From NCBI RefSeq assembly GCF_008086345.1, contig NZ_CP043006.1, positions 3,222,032 to 3,286,031 of the forward strand: a stretch of 64,000 nt of DNA, given 5' to 3'. The translations under genes were made by a program, and so were the position numbers. The DNA comes from Chitinophaga sp. XS-30 (GTDB taxonomy: Bacteria > Bacteroidota > Bacteroidia > Chitinophagales > Chitinophagaceae). A model generated the notes under the pieces. That model did not search any database. It worked only from the letters and a program-made list of their open reading frames with translations, and was not told where the DNA came from. Shown here piece by piece: positions 25,915 through 35,497 of the stretch (positions are counted from its first letter, which is position 1; the number at the start of each line of letters is the position of its first letter).

Positions 25915-26673
25915 TCAGAACCGGGCAACGATGATCACCCGTTTGAAAGCATACACCATGGGAGCGGAAGTAAAATGAGCGGCTATTCTGGCCTTAAAAG
26001 CTTTCGTGAAAGCTGACTGCAGCGGCCCCTGCAGTTTTTCCATGTAAGGGACGAGGGCGGAACCGGAGATAAATTCGTACAGGGTTTCAACAGATTGAGC
26101 AATGATGGGATATACTTTCTGATATACGATGGCCTCTTTTGCGCCATTGCTGAACATTAACGCCGTATAGTCATCCAGCGACAACATGGGGGAGCGGCGT
26201 ATGGAACCCTTCAGGACTTCGTAATAGGGCGCTTCATGAACAAGTTCATAGAGGATCTGATTCAGCAGGTTCTCCTTCTGGGACGGCATTTGTACCGCAA
26301 GCTGGCCCTCCGGCGAGAGTTTTGTAATGATCTTCGGAAAAAGGTCAGAATGATCGTTGACCCATTGCAAAGATGCGTTGGCTACGATGATATCCCATTG
26401 ATCAGGCAGTTGCAGTTGTTCTTCCACTGACCGCTGTGCAAAGATGATATTTTCCTGTTGGGGAGCCTTGGCCAGCATTTCGGCAGAGGTATCAATACCG
26501 GTCACCCGGGTTGCCTGAAACCTGTCCGCAATGATCTTTGTTAATTCCCCCGTTCCGCAACCCAGGTCGAGAACATGCATATCCGGCTTAGCGTCAATAT
26601 GGCTGATCATATCATAGAACGGCTCGTACCGTTTTTCTTTGAACTTGTTGTATATGTCGGGATCCCAGGGCAT
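25915..26673 (-). CDS. SAM-dependent methyltransferase, trans-aconitate 2-methyltransferase-like
   Basis: 252 aa class I methyltransferase. Motif I is 'VLDLGCGTGELTKIIA' (about residues 34-49), the acidic post-I residue is in 'VTGIDTSAEML', and motif IV is near 'WDIIVANASLQWVNDH'. The 'NASLQWVNDH' block and overall length match the Tam (trans-aconitate methyltransferase) group, but substrate specificity cannot be assigned. Single gene, convergent with the 24860 gene. Confidence 0.82.
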   Translation of the reverse strand: MPWDPDIYNKFKEKRYEPFYDMISHIDAKPDMHVLDLGCGTGELTKIIADRFQATRVTGIDTSAEMLAKAPQQENIIFAQRSVEEQLQLPDQWDIIVANASLQWVNDHSDLFPKIITKLSPEGQLAVQMPSQKENLLNQILYELVHEAPYYEVLKGSIRRSPMLSLDDYTALMFSNGAKEAIVYQKVYPIIAQSVETLYEFISGSALVPYMEKLQGPLQSAFTKAFKARIAAHFTSAPMVYAFKRVIIVARF

Positions 26674-26754
26674 ATTGTAAAAGCCCCTGAATGGGGCAGG
26701 TATTTAAGATAGGGAATAAACGGTAAATTACCAATATCAGGGCGATGCAAAACA

Positions 26755-26789
26755 AGTGCCCCCGAAAGCATTCCACTTCCGGGGGCACT
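26755..26789 (-). terminator. Terminator of the sigma-Sus-TlpA operon
   Basis: 14-bp stem with one mismatch (26755-26768 with 26776-26789) and a 7-base loop. On the minus strand TTGTTTTGC follows. It lies 17 bases beyond the stop of the last TlpA gene. Confidence 0.7.
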
Positions 26790-26805
26790 ACAGGTTTTAA
26801 TACAT

Positions 26806-27927
26806 CTACTGCAACAGTTCTTCCAGCTTCTTCTCCAGCGCTTCGCCCCGCAGGTTCTTTGCCAGTATCACCCCGTCCGGCCCCAACAGGTAGTTCGCGG
26901 GAATGGAACGGATGTCATACTGACGGGAAACGGCGTTATCCCACCAGTTCAGGTCAGACACGTGCGTCCACGTCAGCCCGTCATCATGAATGGCTTTCAG
27001 CCATTTTTCCTTCGCGCCCGGCTGATCGAGTGATACGCCCAGCACGGTGAAGTTCTTGTCTTTGAATGTCTGGAAGGCTTTTACCACCGCCGGGTTTTCC
27101 TTGCGGCAGGGTACACACCAGCTCGCCCAGAAATCGATCAGCACGTATTTGCCGCGGAAATCTTTCAGGGAAACGGGTTTGCCCAATGTGTCGTTCTGCG
27201 TGAAATCAGGCGCTATCTTGCCGATAGCTGTAGCTTTTGCCGCGTCGATGCTGAACTGCATCTTTTTAGCCAGCGCATTCTGCTTTGCCGCCGGCTCCAG
27301 GGCTTTCAGCTTTTGCTGCAACACTTCCATGTCCTGCTCGCGGATGTAGAACGACAGTACCATCGCGCTGAGCGGCGAGGCGGGATGTTCTGCTACCCAG
27401 TTGTTATAATATACCTTCTTCAGCGAGTCCACGCGCATGTATTTTTCCTGCAGGCTGGCCAGCCTTACCGTATCCTTTGCGCTGTAGGCCTCGTTCATTT
27501 CTTTGCCCAGCGCCGCTGCCTCAAGGAATTCAGGGCGTGTTTTCGCGGCTTCGGAAAGGCTGTTCATTTCTTTGGCGTAGCTGCTGCCGCTGTACACGAT
27601 GTCTTTCAGCATGGGGCCTTTCCCGGTGATCTTCAGGTTGCCCGGCTGCAGGTACAACAGTGCTGAACTGCCTTCCGCCATCCTGTCGTTCCCCGCGCGG
27701 AGCAGGTAAGTATCACCTTCTTCCACCTGAACATTCAGGCGGAACCGGCCGTTTTCCACGATGGTGGAATCGGCTTTGGCGGAAGAGGTCAACCGGGAGA
27801 GATAGACTTTGGTACCTGCTTTGAGACCGGCTACCCGGCCTTCCACTACGGTGTTGGATTGGGCAAACGCGCCGGTGCCCGTCAGGAGCAGCGCAAGCGA
27901 TAACAATTGTTTTCGGAGCATGTGCAT
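26806..27927 (-). CDS. TlpA-family thiol-disulfide oxidoreductase with DUF4369-like N-terminus
   Basis: 373 aa exported thioredoxin-like protein. Signal peptide to about residue 22 (LALLLTGTGAFAQ), a beta-rich DUF4369-type domain (about 25-120), a helical linker, then an AhpC/TSA-TlpA domain with the redox pair Cys271/Cys274 in 'WASWCVPCRKENP'. The cis-Pro region 'IRSIPANYLLGPDG' is present. Last gene of the operon and paralogous to its upstream neighbour. It probably reduces or protects periplasmic disulfides in proteins linked to the Sus transporter. Confidence 0.92.
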   Translation of the reverse strand: MHMLRKQLLSLALLLTGTGAFAQSNTVVEGRVAGLKAGTKVYLSRLTSSAKADSTIVENGRFRLNVQVEEGDTYLLRAGNDRMAEGSSALLYLQPGNLKITGKGPMLKDIVYSGSSYAKEMNSLSEAAKTRPEFLEAAALGKEMNEAYSAKDTVRLASLQEKYMRVDSLKKVYYNNWVAEHPASPLSAMVLSFYIREQDMEVLQQKLKALEPAAKQNALAKKMQFSIDAAKATAIGKIAPDFTQNDTLGKPVSLKDFRGKYVLIDFWASWCVPCRKENPAVVKAFQTFKDKNFTVLGVSLDQPGAKEKWLKAIHDDGLTWTHVSDLNWWDNAVSRQYDIRSIPANYLLGPDGVILAKNLRGEALEKKLEELLQ

Positions 27928-27944
27928 ACAGATTTAGTGGTGAT

Positions 27945-29096
27945 TTATTTGAATGCGGCTTCCAGTGCGGCATCCATTTTTGCATCGTCTTCTTCTCCAC
28001 CTTCATACCGGCCGATGATCTTCCCTTGCGGGTCGATCAGTATCTTGGTGGGCAGGGAATAGATGCCGTATTTTTTTGAAATGTCCCTTTCATTGTATTG
28101 CCCGGCCATCAGCTTATCCATATCCAGCCCGCGCAGCACATGTTTCCACATTCCGATGCCATCCTGGTCTACCGCTTTCTTCCAGGCCTCCGGTTTGCGG
28201 TCGTCGTCCGACACGCCGATGATCTCGAACCCCTTATCTTTATATTCCGCATACAATTTCTTCAGGTGCGGGTTGCCTTTACGGCAGGGCAGGCACCAGC
28301 TGGCCCAGAAATCGATCAGCACGTATTTGCCTTTGAAAGATGAGAGCTGCAACGTTTTTCCGGTAATGTCAGGAGCGGAAAAATCGGCTGCCATCGTACC
28401 TGCTGCACCCAGTTTCCTTCTTTCCAGCTCATCGGAAACGGATTTGCCGATGGTGGCTTTTATGTTTTCCGGGAACTGGTCGTAATAAGCCCGCAGGGAA
28501 TCGGAAGAGAGCGAATGCAGGTATCCCCTCAACAGGTAAGCGGTGAGGTAATTGCCGGGATGCTTTTCAATATACCCGAAATCGATCTTTTCCATTTCCT
28601 TGTAATAAGGCTTCAGCCCGCCTTTCATTTCCTGGAACTTGAAGTTGTCAATCTTGTTCACGGAATCCAGTGCGCGGAAGAAGGGCGCCCATTGCTGCTT
28701 CAGCGGCTCCTTTTGCTTATTCAGCGCATCCATGTCCGCCTGCGTACGGGAGCCGGTGATGCGGCTGTCTTTGAAATTATCTTCTTTCACGCTGGCGGTG
28801 AGCGTTCCGGGCTCCAGGAAAAAATACAGGTAATTGGGATCGTCCATGCCCCTTGATTGCATTTTCCCATACAGGCTCGCCGCGGTTGGTCCGGCAAGCG
28901 TACCCCTGAAGGTGAATTTTTTGTTTTGGCTGACGTCGGCGCTGTCCAGCACCATCTTTCCCTGGTCATCGGCATACCGTAAATAAACATACGGTGTAGC
29001 CGTGCCGGTAAATTCCCCGGAAAGTGTGAACTGCTGCGCGATAGCGGCGCTACATGTGCCGATCGTCAATAAAGCTGCGGTGACGGTTTTCTTCAT
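27945..29096 (-). CDS. TlpA-family thiol-disulfide oxidoreductase with DUF4369-like N-terminus (paralogue)
   Basis: 383 aa. Signal peptide (ALLTIGTCSAAIAQ), N-terminal DUF4369-like domain, and C-terminal thioredoxin fold with Cys268/Cys271 in 'WASWCLPCRKGNP' and 'IYSLPTKILIDPQG'. Close in layout to the next gene downstream (18-base gap), so the pair looks like a tandem duplication. Genes of this type commonly close SusC/SusD operons in Chitinophagaceae. Confidence 0.92.
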   Translation of the reverse strand: MKKTVTAALLTIGTCSAAIAQQFTLSGEFTGTATPYVYLRYADDQGKMVLDSADVSQNKKFTFRGTLAGPTAASLYGKMQSRGMDDPNYLYFFLEPGTLTASVKEDNFKDSRITGSRTQADMDALNKQKEPLKQQWAPFFRALDSVNKIDNFKFQEMKGGLKPYYKEMEKIDFGYIEKHPGNYLTAYLLRGYLHSLSSDSLRAYYDQFPENIKATIGKSVSDELERRKLGAAGTMAADFSAPDITGKTLQLSSFKGKYVLIDFWASWCLPCRKGNPHLKKLYAEYKDKGFEIIGVSDDDRKPEAWKKAVDQDGIGMWKHVLRGLDMDKLMAGQYNERDISKKYGIYSLPTKILIDPQGKIIGRYEGGEEDDAKMDAALEAAFK

Positions 29097-29107
29097 GATC
29101 AGTGATT

Positions 29108-30574
29108 TTATTGCTCGTTCTGTGTCAGGTTACCATTGCCGGTGATCTCGTCCTCCGGGATGCGCAGAAGTACTTTTGGGTCGTTGGCGGCGATGGTCAT
29201 CGGCCCGGAGCTGTTGGAGGCGTAGTTGCGTACCATCGGCAAGCCGTTGCGGAAGTAGTCGTAGCCCGCATGCCCTTCAAAGGCCAGTTCCAGCCGGCGT
29301 TGCTTCAATATCTCGTCAAACAGTGCCTGCCCGGTGATGCCTGTTGTATCCCCGATGCCCGCGCGCGAACGTATCCTGTTCAGGTCAGCCAGCGCGGGCC
29401 CGTTGTTGCCGGACTTGACGGCGGCTTCGGCGCGGTTGAGGTAGATCTCGGCCAGGCGCAGGTAACGGCCGGGAGAGGGGCTGTACAGGGAAACATATCC
29501 CAGCATGTACTTCACGCAGGCCAGCGAATCATCGGGATTGCCGGGCGTGACGTTCTTCACGTAGAATTTCTTCCGCAGGTCGTCTTCCCGCAGCAAACCC
29601 AGCAGATCGGGAGAGGGACGGTACAATCCGCCCGAATAGTTGATCTGTGAAGGCATCGCGTACAGATTGCTGATCAGGCCGTTCTTGTAATCGGTGTTCA
29701 CCGCAAAGATATCTTCCCTGTTGCCGGTGCTGCCGGAGTTGTAATAGGCCGTGTAATCGGCGTTCTGCAACAGCTGGTATCCTCCGTTCAGGATCACCGA
29801 ATCCGCATATTGCTTCGCTTTCTGATTGGCGGTTGCGTCCGGCTGGGCAAAGGTGCCGCCCATGTACAGATACACGCGGGAAAGCAGCGCATAAGCCGCA
29901 TATTTGCCGGCAAAGCTGTTGGTTTTAGGTAACGTCATCAGGGGAATGGCATCCTGCAGGTCTTTGATGACCTGATCGTACACTTCCCTGACGGTCGCGC
30001 GTGGCGGTGCAAATCCCAGACCGTTGTTATCCGTGGTGATCAGCATCACGCCGGGGCTCTGCGCCGCATCCTGGTAGTAGGGGCGGCCGTACAGGCGCAC
30101 CATGTTAAAGTACACATAGGCCCGCAGGAAAAGCGCTTCTCCTTTTGCCTGCAGGATCACGGCATTCGTCTCACCTTCCTTTACATTGGCCAGTATCTTG
30201 TTTAGCAGCAGGGTGATGTTGTAGCTGCCTCTCCAGTATTCGTAGGTGTACGACAGATCTTTCGCGGCAGAATTGAGATAATTGAACGCGTCTGTGTTTT
30301 TATTTACCTGGGCGTCCAATGCCCTGATATTATTTCCATGCGCTTCCGAAAGAAAAAGCTGCATGTCGTTATAGTTGAATGAACTGGCGACGGCGGAACC
30401 GGAAACGGCGGCATATGCGCCCCACACGGCTTTCGTGAACCCTTCGGGTGTGGCGAACTGCTGGTCCTCATAGATGACATTGTGCGGTCTCAACTCGTCC
30501 AGCTGCCTGTTGCAGGCGCTGGTAATGAGCAGGATGGTCAGCGGGAGCAGTATGTTGATCTTTGTTTGTTTCAT
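29108..30574 (-). CDS. SusD/RagB family lipoprotein
   Basis: 488 aa. Lipobox 'ITSAC' (Cys21), then SusD-type N-terminal region ('FTKAVWGAYAAVSGS'), 'GEALFLRAYVYFNMVRLYGRPYY' TPR helix and C-terminal 'LNRIRSRAGI ... LELAFEGHAGYDYFRNG' signature. It partners the SusC gene 15 bases upstream. Ligand unknown; the thioredoxin-like neighbours argue for peptide or other non-glycan substrates as well as glycans. Confidence 0.94.
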   Translation of the reverse strand: MKQTKINILLPLTILLITSACNRQLDELRPHNVIYEDQQFATPEGFTKAVWGAYAAVSGSAVASSFNYNDMQLFLSEAHGNNIRALDAQVNKNTDAFNYLNSAAKDLSYTYEYWRGSYNITLLLNKILANVKEGETNAVILQAKGEALFLRAYVYFNMVRLYGRPYYQDAAQSPGVMLITTDNNGLGFAPPRATVREVYDQVIKDLQDAIPLMTLPKTNSFAGKYAAYALLSRVYLYMGGTFAQPDATANQKAKQYADSVILNGGYQLLQNADYTAYYNSGSTGNREDIFAVNTDYKNGLISNLYAMPSQINYSGGLYRPSPDLLGLLREDDLRKKFYVKNVTPGNPDDSLACVKYMLGYVSLYSPSPGRYLRLAEIYLNRAEAAVKSGNNGPALADLNRIRSRAGIGDTTGITGQALFDEILKQRRLELAFEGHAGYDYFRNGLPMVRNYASNSSGPMTIAANDPKVLLRIPEDEITGNGNLTQNEQ

Positions 30575-30589
30575 TGTTAACGTTTTTTA

Positions 30590-33500
30590 TCAGAATCCTA
30601 CATTGATACCGGCCAGGAACCTTCTGGGATTGGCAAACCCGGTTCCCACGCCGCCATAAGCCGTGCTGGTGCTCAGTGTTGCGCCTTCCGGGTCGGCCCC
30701 TACAAAATCTTTTTTCTTGATGACCGCGAGATTATCGCCGCTGATATAGGCGTTGACGTTCTTCAGCTTCAGACGCTGCACCAATGCGCGGGGAAAGTCG
30801 TAAGACAACCGTACGTTGCGCAGGCGCATATGGCTGGCATCTCCCCATATCCTGGAAGAGCGGTAAGTGAGGGATTGCCATGCATTGGGATTGGTGCTGA
30901 ACACGTCGGGATAGTTGGCGTTCGCATCCCCCGGTCCTTCCCACACCTGCTGATTGCCGCCAAACAACACATTATTCCTGCCGAGCCGCGGTGCTGTAGG
31001 CGACTGGAAGTTGTTTACGAGCGACATCATCACATAGTTCCCGTACTGGAACCACCATTCCATGCTCAGGGTGAGCTGCCGGTATTTGAACGTATTGGTG
31101 AAGCCGCCGAAGAATTTCGGCGTAGCAGAGCCAACTACCTGCCAGTTGGCGAGGTTCGTAGTGTTGCCGATGCCTTCCACGTCTGTCATCTTGCCGGAAG
31201 CATCAACATTCTGATGGATCATATTGCCGTTCTCCGGGTTGATGCCCACGAATTTTATAGCCTTGATCACGTTGATATCTTCCCCGACCTTGCGGTAATA
31301 GGCGCCGGAATAGTTGTCCCGCAGCGAATCCTGATAGAGCGAGGAGATATGGTTCTTGTTGAAGCTGATGTTGAAATTCGTGTACCAGTTGAATGTGCTG
31401 CTTTTCAACGTATGTGCGTTCAGCATGATCTCCACACCATTGTTGATGATCTCGCCGATGTTCTGGTACTGGCTGAGCGATCCCTGCGCGGAGGTCAGGG
31501 AGACGTTCTGCAGCAGCCCGGAGCTTCTTTTACGGTAGATGTCCGCCGTTATATCGATGCGGTTGAAAACCCCGAGGTCCAGCCCGATATTGGTATTGTA
31601 CATCGTTTCCCAGGAAATGCCGGGATTGGCCAGCTGTGTGATGGTAGAACCGATGTTGTTCAGGTCCGCATAGCGTGCGCCGTCCGAATAAAAAGTGGTG
31701 TTCAGATAGCCATCGCCGAGATCACGGCCGGAGGTGCCATACACGGCGCGCAGCTTGAGGTTGTTGATCACGCTGTTGCCGGACAGGAATGCTTCATTGG
31801 AGAGCAGCCAGCCGCCGCTCAGAGAATAGAAAGTGCCGTAGCGTTTATCCCGGCCGAAATTGGTGGTGGCATCTGTGCGCACGGACAAGGAAGCGTAGTA
31901 ACGCTGATCGTAGTTATAGTCCGCCTGGCCGAACACGGAGAAGGTCGCTCTTTCCTGGTAGTTGCCGGATGGTGCGTAAGGCAGCTGGTACACCAGTTGT
32001 ATAGGCCCGCCGAACCCTTTGGCGGCGCCCATGTTCCTTTCCCCGGGCAGGAGGTTGTACAGATCAACGTTCGTCAGCTCGGTCGTGCGTTTGCCCCATT
32101 CCTGCCCGGCCAGGGCGAAGAGGGAATGCCTGCCGGAGCTTTTCCTGAAATTCAATGTATTGGAAGTCAGGTAGTCGGTATAGCGTGTATCATTAAGCGT
32201 GAGCGTGCCATTGGGCAGCACGGGGCTGGCAGGGTTGAACAGGTAGGGATAGCCGCCGTATTTACCGGAATACGAACGTGGATCGAGATAGGAATTGATG
32301 TGCGTATTCATGTAGTTCAGCGAATTGGAACTTTGCACATACAACCAGGGTGTGATCTCGTACTTCAGCCGCAGCGCGCCCAGGTGGTTCTGCACATTGG
32401 TGATCCGGGTATTGTCGTATTCCGTTTCCGCCAGGAAGTTCTGCGACCAGGTGGTAAAGACGGGGCCGTAGTTGCTGGATTGTTTGACCGGCAGGCTGTC
32501 GGCCAATGTACCGTCCGCATTGTAGGGATTCATGAAAGGCTGGATCATGTACAGCTCCGGGATGCCGTTCCTCCTTACGGTTTTGTCTACAATAGAGCTG
32601 ATATTCAAGCTGGCGGTGAATTTGCTGGAGATCACCTGGTCAATGTTCAGCCGGATGCTTTTACGGTCGAAAGTATTGTCGTACAATGCGCCGTTTTCCT
32701 TGTACCAGGCAACGCCTCCGTAGAACTTCGTTTTGTCGGTCCCGCTGTTGATGCTCAGTTCGGTATTGCGGAAGTTGCCGTTGCTGTAGATCGCATCCTC
32801 CCAGTTGAAATTATTGTTGCGGTCCGCATCCGTATAAGTTCTTCTTTCGTTGATGAAATCCGCCACATCGGGATAGGTCGTACGGATGGAAGGCGTTTGT
32901 TCCCAGTACCGCATCATCTGTTTGTCCATAAAAGCGATCAGCTCGGAAGTATTCATGAACCGGATGTCCCGCACGGGCTGAACGGCGCCGTACTGCATGG
33001 TGAGGTTCACGCCCAGCTTGCCTGCCTTGCCGCGTTTGGTGGTGACCACGATCACGCCCTGTGCGGCGCGGGAACCGTAGATGGCGGTGGAGGATGCGTC
33101 TTTCAGGATGGTGATGTCCTCTACGTCAGCGGGGTTCACCGCATCCTGCAGGTTCTGGTAGTTGGTGATCACGCCATCCACGACGAACAAAGGGCCGTAA
33201 TAACTGTTGGTGGCGGTAGCCATGGAAGATTGCCCTCTTTCGATGACCTGCCCCTTGGCGCCGGCTTCGCCGGAATTTTCGGTGATATACAGGCCGGTAG
33301 TCTTCCCTTTCAACATGGATAAGGCATTCGGCGTGGTCACGCTGCTTCTCAGCTGGTCGCCGGTGACCTTTTGCACGGAACCTGTTAATTCCTTGGCGCT
33401 TTTTGCGGTATAACCGGTGATCACCATTTCTTCCAGGCGGGCGGTGGCAATGGCCATCCTGATATCGTAACGGCCGCCGGCTTTGACGGTTTTACTTTGC

Positions 33501-34087
33501 GTCTGGTAGCCGATAAAGCTGTATTCAAGCGTGGTATTGTCCGGTACGTTGATGGTGTATTCACCGTTCCGGTTGGTGTTGACGATCTTCACCACACCGG
33601 TTGGTTTGCTTGTGGAGCGCACCGTCACGCCTTCCAGCGGTTCGCCCTGCTCACTGACCACGCGGCCGGTGACATCGGGCAGGGGAGTGGAGGGATTTGT
33701 GCCGGTTCTGACGGTTGGTGCGGGCCGGGTCACGATCACGATATATTTGTTATCGCGAAGGGAATAGTAAAGGTCCTGGTTCATGAAGCAATAATCCAGG
33801 GCAACCCGCAGCGGGATCTTTTCAAAGACTACATCTACAGGTTTGGCGTTCCGTAGTTGCGTTTTGCCGTACACGGCAGAATAGCCGGTCTGTTTTTCGA
33901 TCTCCCGCAGCACTTTTTCAAGTGGAACGTTCTCCATTTTCAGGGTAACGGTTTGCGCGTGTACGAAAAGGCCGGAAAAAATAAAAAAGAGCGATAAAAG
34001 ACTGAGCCTCCGGACATTGCCGGTTTTAATTTTGGTTGGCAGGCATAAGGCACCATGCTTCGTTTGGCACCAAGCAGTTAAAATCAT
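30590..34087 (-). CDS. SusC/RagA family TonB-dependent transporter with STN domain
   Basis: 1165 aa outer-membrane transporter. After an extended signal region (to about residue 45, LFFIFSGLFVHAQ) comes an STN domain ('MENVPLEKVLREIEKQTGYSAVY') that can contact a FecR anti-sigma factor, then a carboxypeptidase-regulatory-like domain (about 115-195, 'GRVVSEQGEPLEGVTVRS'), the plug domain with 'VEDITILKDASSTAIYGSRAAQGVIVVTTKRG' and a long beta-barrel ending in 'RRFLAGINVGF'. The STN domain plus the upstream sigma/FecR pair indicates transport-coupled transcriptional autoregulation. Confidence 0.96.
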   Translation of the reverse strand: MILTAWCQTKHGALCLPTKIKTGNVRRLSLLSLFFIFSGLFVHAQTVTLKMENVPLEKVLREIEKQTGYSAVYGKTQLRNAKPVDVVFEKIPLRVALDYCFMNQDLYYSLRDNKYIVIVTRPAPTVRTGTNPSTPLPDVTGRVVSEQGEPLEGVTVRSTSKPTGVVKIVNTNRNGEYTINVPDNTTLEYSFIGYQTQSKTVKAGGRYDIRMAIATARLEEMVITGYTAKSAKELTGSVQKVTGDQLRSSVTTPNALSMLKGKTTGLYITENSGEAGAKGQVIERGQSSMATATNSYYGPLFVVDGVITNYQNLQDAVNPADVEDITILKDASSTAIYGSRAAQGVIVVTTKRGKAGKLGVNLTMQYGAVQPVRDIRFMNTSELIAFMDKQMMRYWEQTPSIRTTYPDVADFINERRTYTDADRNNNFNWEDAIYSNGNFRNTELSINSGTDKTKFYGGVAWYKENGALYDNTFDRKSIRLNIDQVISSKFTASLNISSIVDKTVRRNGIPELYMIQPFMNPYNADGTLADSLPVKQSSNYGPVFTTWSQNFLAETEYDNTRITNVQNHLGALRLKYEITPWLYVQSSNSLNYMNTHINSYLDPRSYSGKYGGYPYLFNPASPVLPNGTLTLNDTRYTDYLTSNTLNFRKSSGRHSLFALAGQEWGKRTTELTNVDLYNLLPGERNMGAAKGFGGPIQLVYQLPYAPSGNYQERATFSVFGQADYNYDQRYYASLSVRTDATTNFGRDKRYGTFYSLSGGWLLSNEAFLSGNSVINNLKLRAVYGTSGRDLGDGYLNTTFYSDGARYADLNNIGSTITQLANPGISWETMYNTNIGLDLGVFNRIDITADIYRKRSSGLLQNVSLTSAQGSLSQYQNIGEIINNGVEIMLNAHTLKSSTFNWYTNFNISFNKNHISSLYQDSLRDNYSGAYYRKVGEDINVIKAIKFVGINPENGNMIHQNVDASGKMTDVEGIGNTTNLANWQVVGSATPKFFGGFTNTFKYRQLTLSMEWWFQYGNYVMMSLVNNFQSPTAPRLGRNNVLFGGNQQVWEGPGDANANYPDVFSTNPNAWQSLTYRSSRIWGDASHMRLRNVRLSYDFPRALVQRLKLKNVNAYISGDNLAVIKKKDFVGADPEGATLSTSTAYGGVGTGFANPRRFLAGINVGF

Positions 34088-34141
34088 ACATTTGATTTTG
34101 GGTGATTAAAAAATTGATTCCCGATAATTCGATTACCCATT

Positions 34142-34203
34142 GGACCGGCATGTGCATAACAATGCCGTCCCTTCCCGTTCACGGCCGCAATCCGTAAACG
34201 GGA
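34142..34203 (-). other. Two hairpins in the fecR-susC gap
   Basis: Inverted repeats CGGCAT/ATGCCG (within 34146-34168) and TCCCGTTCACGG/CCGTAAACGGGA with one mismatch (34173-34184 with 34192-34203). On the minus strand no T tract follows, so they look more like leader or mRNA-processing structures than a terminator. Confidence 0.35.
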
Positions 34204-34255
34204 TTTTTCATGTCTAAAGATCCTGGTTGTTTTTACATGGTCAGTTTGTTTTTTA

Positions 34256-35425
34256 TCATGGTATGACGGTGACTTTTTTTCCGTCTATTTTAAAGTGTAT
34301 CAGGTTGGTCAGTTCCAGCAGCTCAAATACTTTCGACACAGGAACATCCCTTGGAATGGTCGCATTGAACAGCTCTTTTACAGGCCCTCCTTCGTACACC
34401 ACTTCAATATCGTACCAGCGGGAGAGCTGCTTCATGATCGTTTCAATATCCGCATCATTGAACATGAACAATCCGTTCTTCCAGGCCACTGCGGCATTGA
34501 TGTCCGCATTAGCCAGCACCTGCACGGTGTTTCCGGCAATGGCCTGCTGGCCGGGTGCCAGGCGGCTGTTGCCCTGGCCTTTGCTTACCTGCACGGCGCC
34601 TTCCAGCAGGGTGGTGGTGCTCTGCGACTCACCCGCATAAGCGCTGACATTGAAATGGGTACCCAGCACTTCCACACTGGTGCCGTCCTGCGCCCGTACC
34701 CTGAAGGGTTTGGCGGCGTTTCCGGTCACCTCAAAATAAGCTTCCCCGCTTAGCTCCACTTCCCGGCTGTTCCCGGCAAATGCTGTCGGGTAACGCAGGG
34801 AGCTGCCCGCGTTCAGCCATACGCGGGACCCGTCCGGCAATACCACCTGGTACCTGCCGCCAAAAGGTGTAGTGAGGGTATTATAATGTACAACCCCGTC
34901 GCCCGCCACACTGTTATATGCCAGGCTGCCGGTACCTGTTTTCACGATCTGCGTGCTGCCCTGCTGCGCTAATGCTCCCGGTCCCGCATCATCCAGCGTG
35001 ATGGTGCTTCCGTCAGCCAATGTCAGAATGGCCTTGTTCCCGCCGGGCGGGATGTCATTGCTGTAGCGCGTTGTTACCGGCGCCAGGGCAGGCTGACCGT
35101 CTCCATAAAACAAGAAATAACCGCCCACGCCAAACATCAGCACCAGCACAGCCGCGGCTGCCCACCGGGTATAAGGCACCCGTTCCCGCATGGGCATGTT
35201 TGCCGAAACTTCCTTCACCCTGCTGATCATCTTCTGCATCTCCTCTTTTTCTGTCCCGGCAGGCGTAATGTGGGCTGACAGGTCTGTCAGGATCTGTTTT
35301 ACGATATCATCGTATTGCTCATCTTTCAAAAAACGAGACAATTCCTCAACCTCTGTTTCCCCAATACTGCCCTCAACGTAGCGGGACAGCAGGGACTGGA
35401 GCTTCTCCTGTTGCTGTATTGACAT
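34256..35425 (-). CDS. FecR family anti-sigma factor
   Basis: 389 aa. The cytosolic N-terminal part binds the sigma factor. One membrane helix follows (about residues 84-106, 'RWAAAAVLVLMFGVGGYFLFY'), then the FecR domain ('TPFGGRYQVVLPDGSRVWLNAGSSLRYP' and 'VELSGEAYFEVTGN') and a C-terminal secretin/STN-like domain ('LFNATIPRDVPVSKVFELLELTNLIHF') that touches the transporter. It lies 72 bases downstream of the sigma gene. Confidence 0.95.
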   Translation of the reverse strand: MSIQQQEKLQSLLSRYVEGSIGETEVEELSRFLKDEQYDDIVKQILTDLSAHITPAGTEKEEMQKMISRVKEVSANMPMRERVPYTRWAAAAVLVLMFGVGGYFLFYGDGQPALAPVTTRYSNDIPPGGNKAILTLADGSTITLDDAGPGALAQQGSTQIVKTGTGSLAYNSVAGDGVVHYNTLTTPFGGRYQVVLPDGSRVWLNAGSSLRYPTAFAGNSREVELSGEAYFEVTGNAAKPFRVRAQDGTSVEVLGTHFNVSAYAGESQSTTTLLEGAVQVSKGQGNSRLAPGQQAIAGNTVQVLANADINAAVAWKNGLFMFNDADIETIMKQLSRWYDIEVVYEGGPVKELFNATIPRDVPVSKVFELLELTNLIHFKIDGKKVTVIP

Positions 35426-35497
35426 AGTGGAATATTATTGCGCTGTGTATATATAACTAACGAACCGCCCGGTTGGACTAGTCCAGGTAAAAAAAAA

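Noticed and set aside
30830..33322. 830-codon open frame on the plus strand inside susC
   Set aside because: It is the antisense of a clear SusC gene, has no family motifs, and such long shadows are common opposite high-GC genes.
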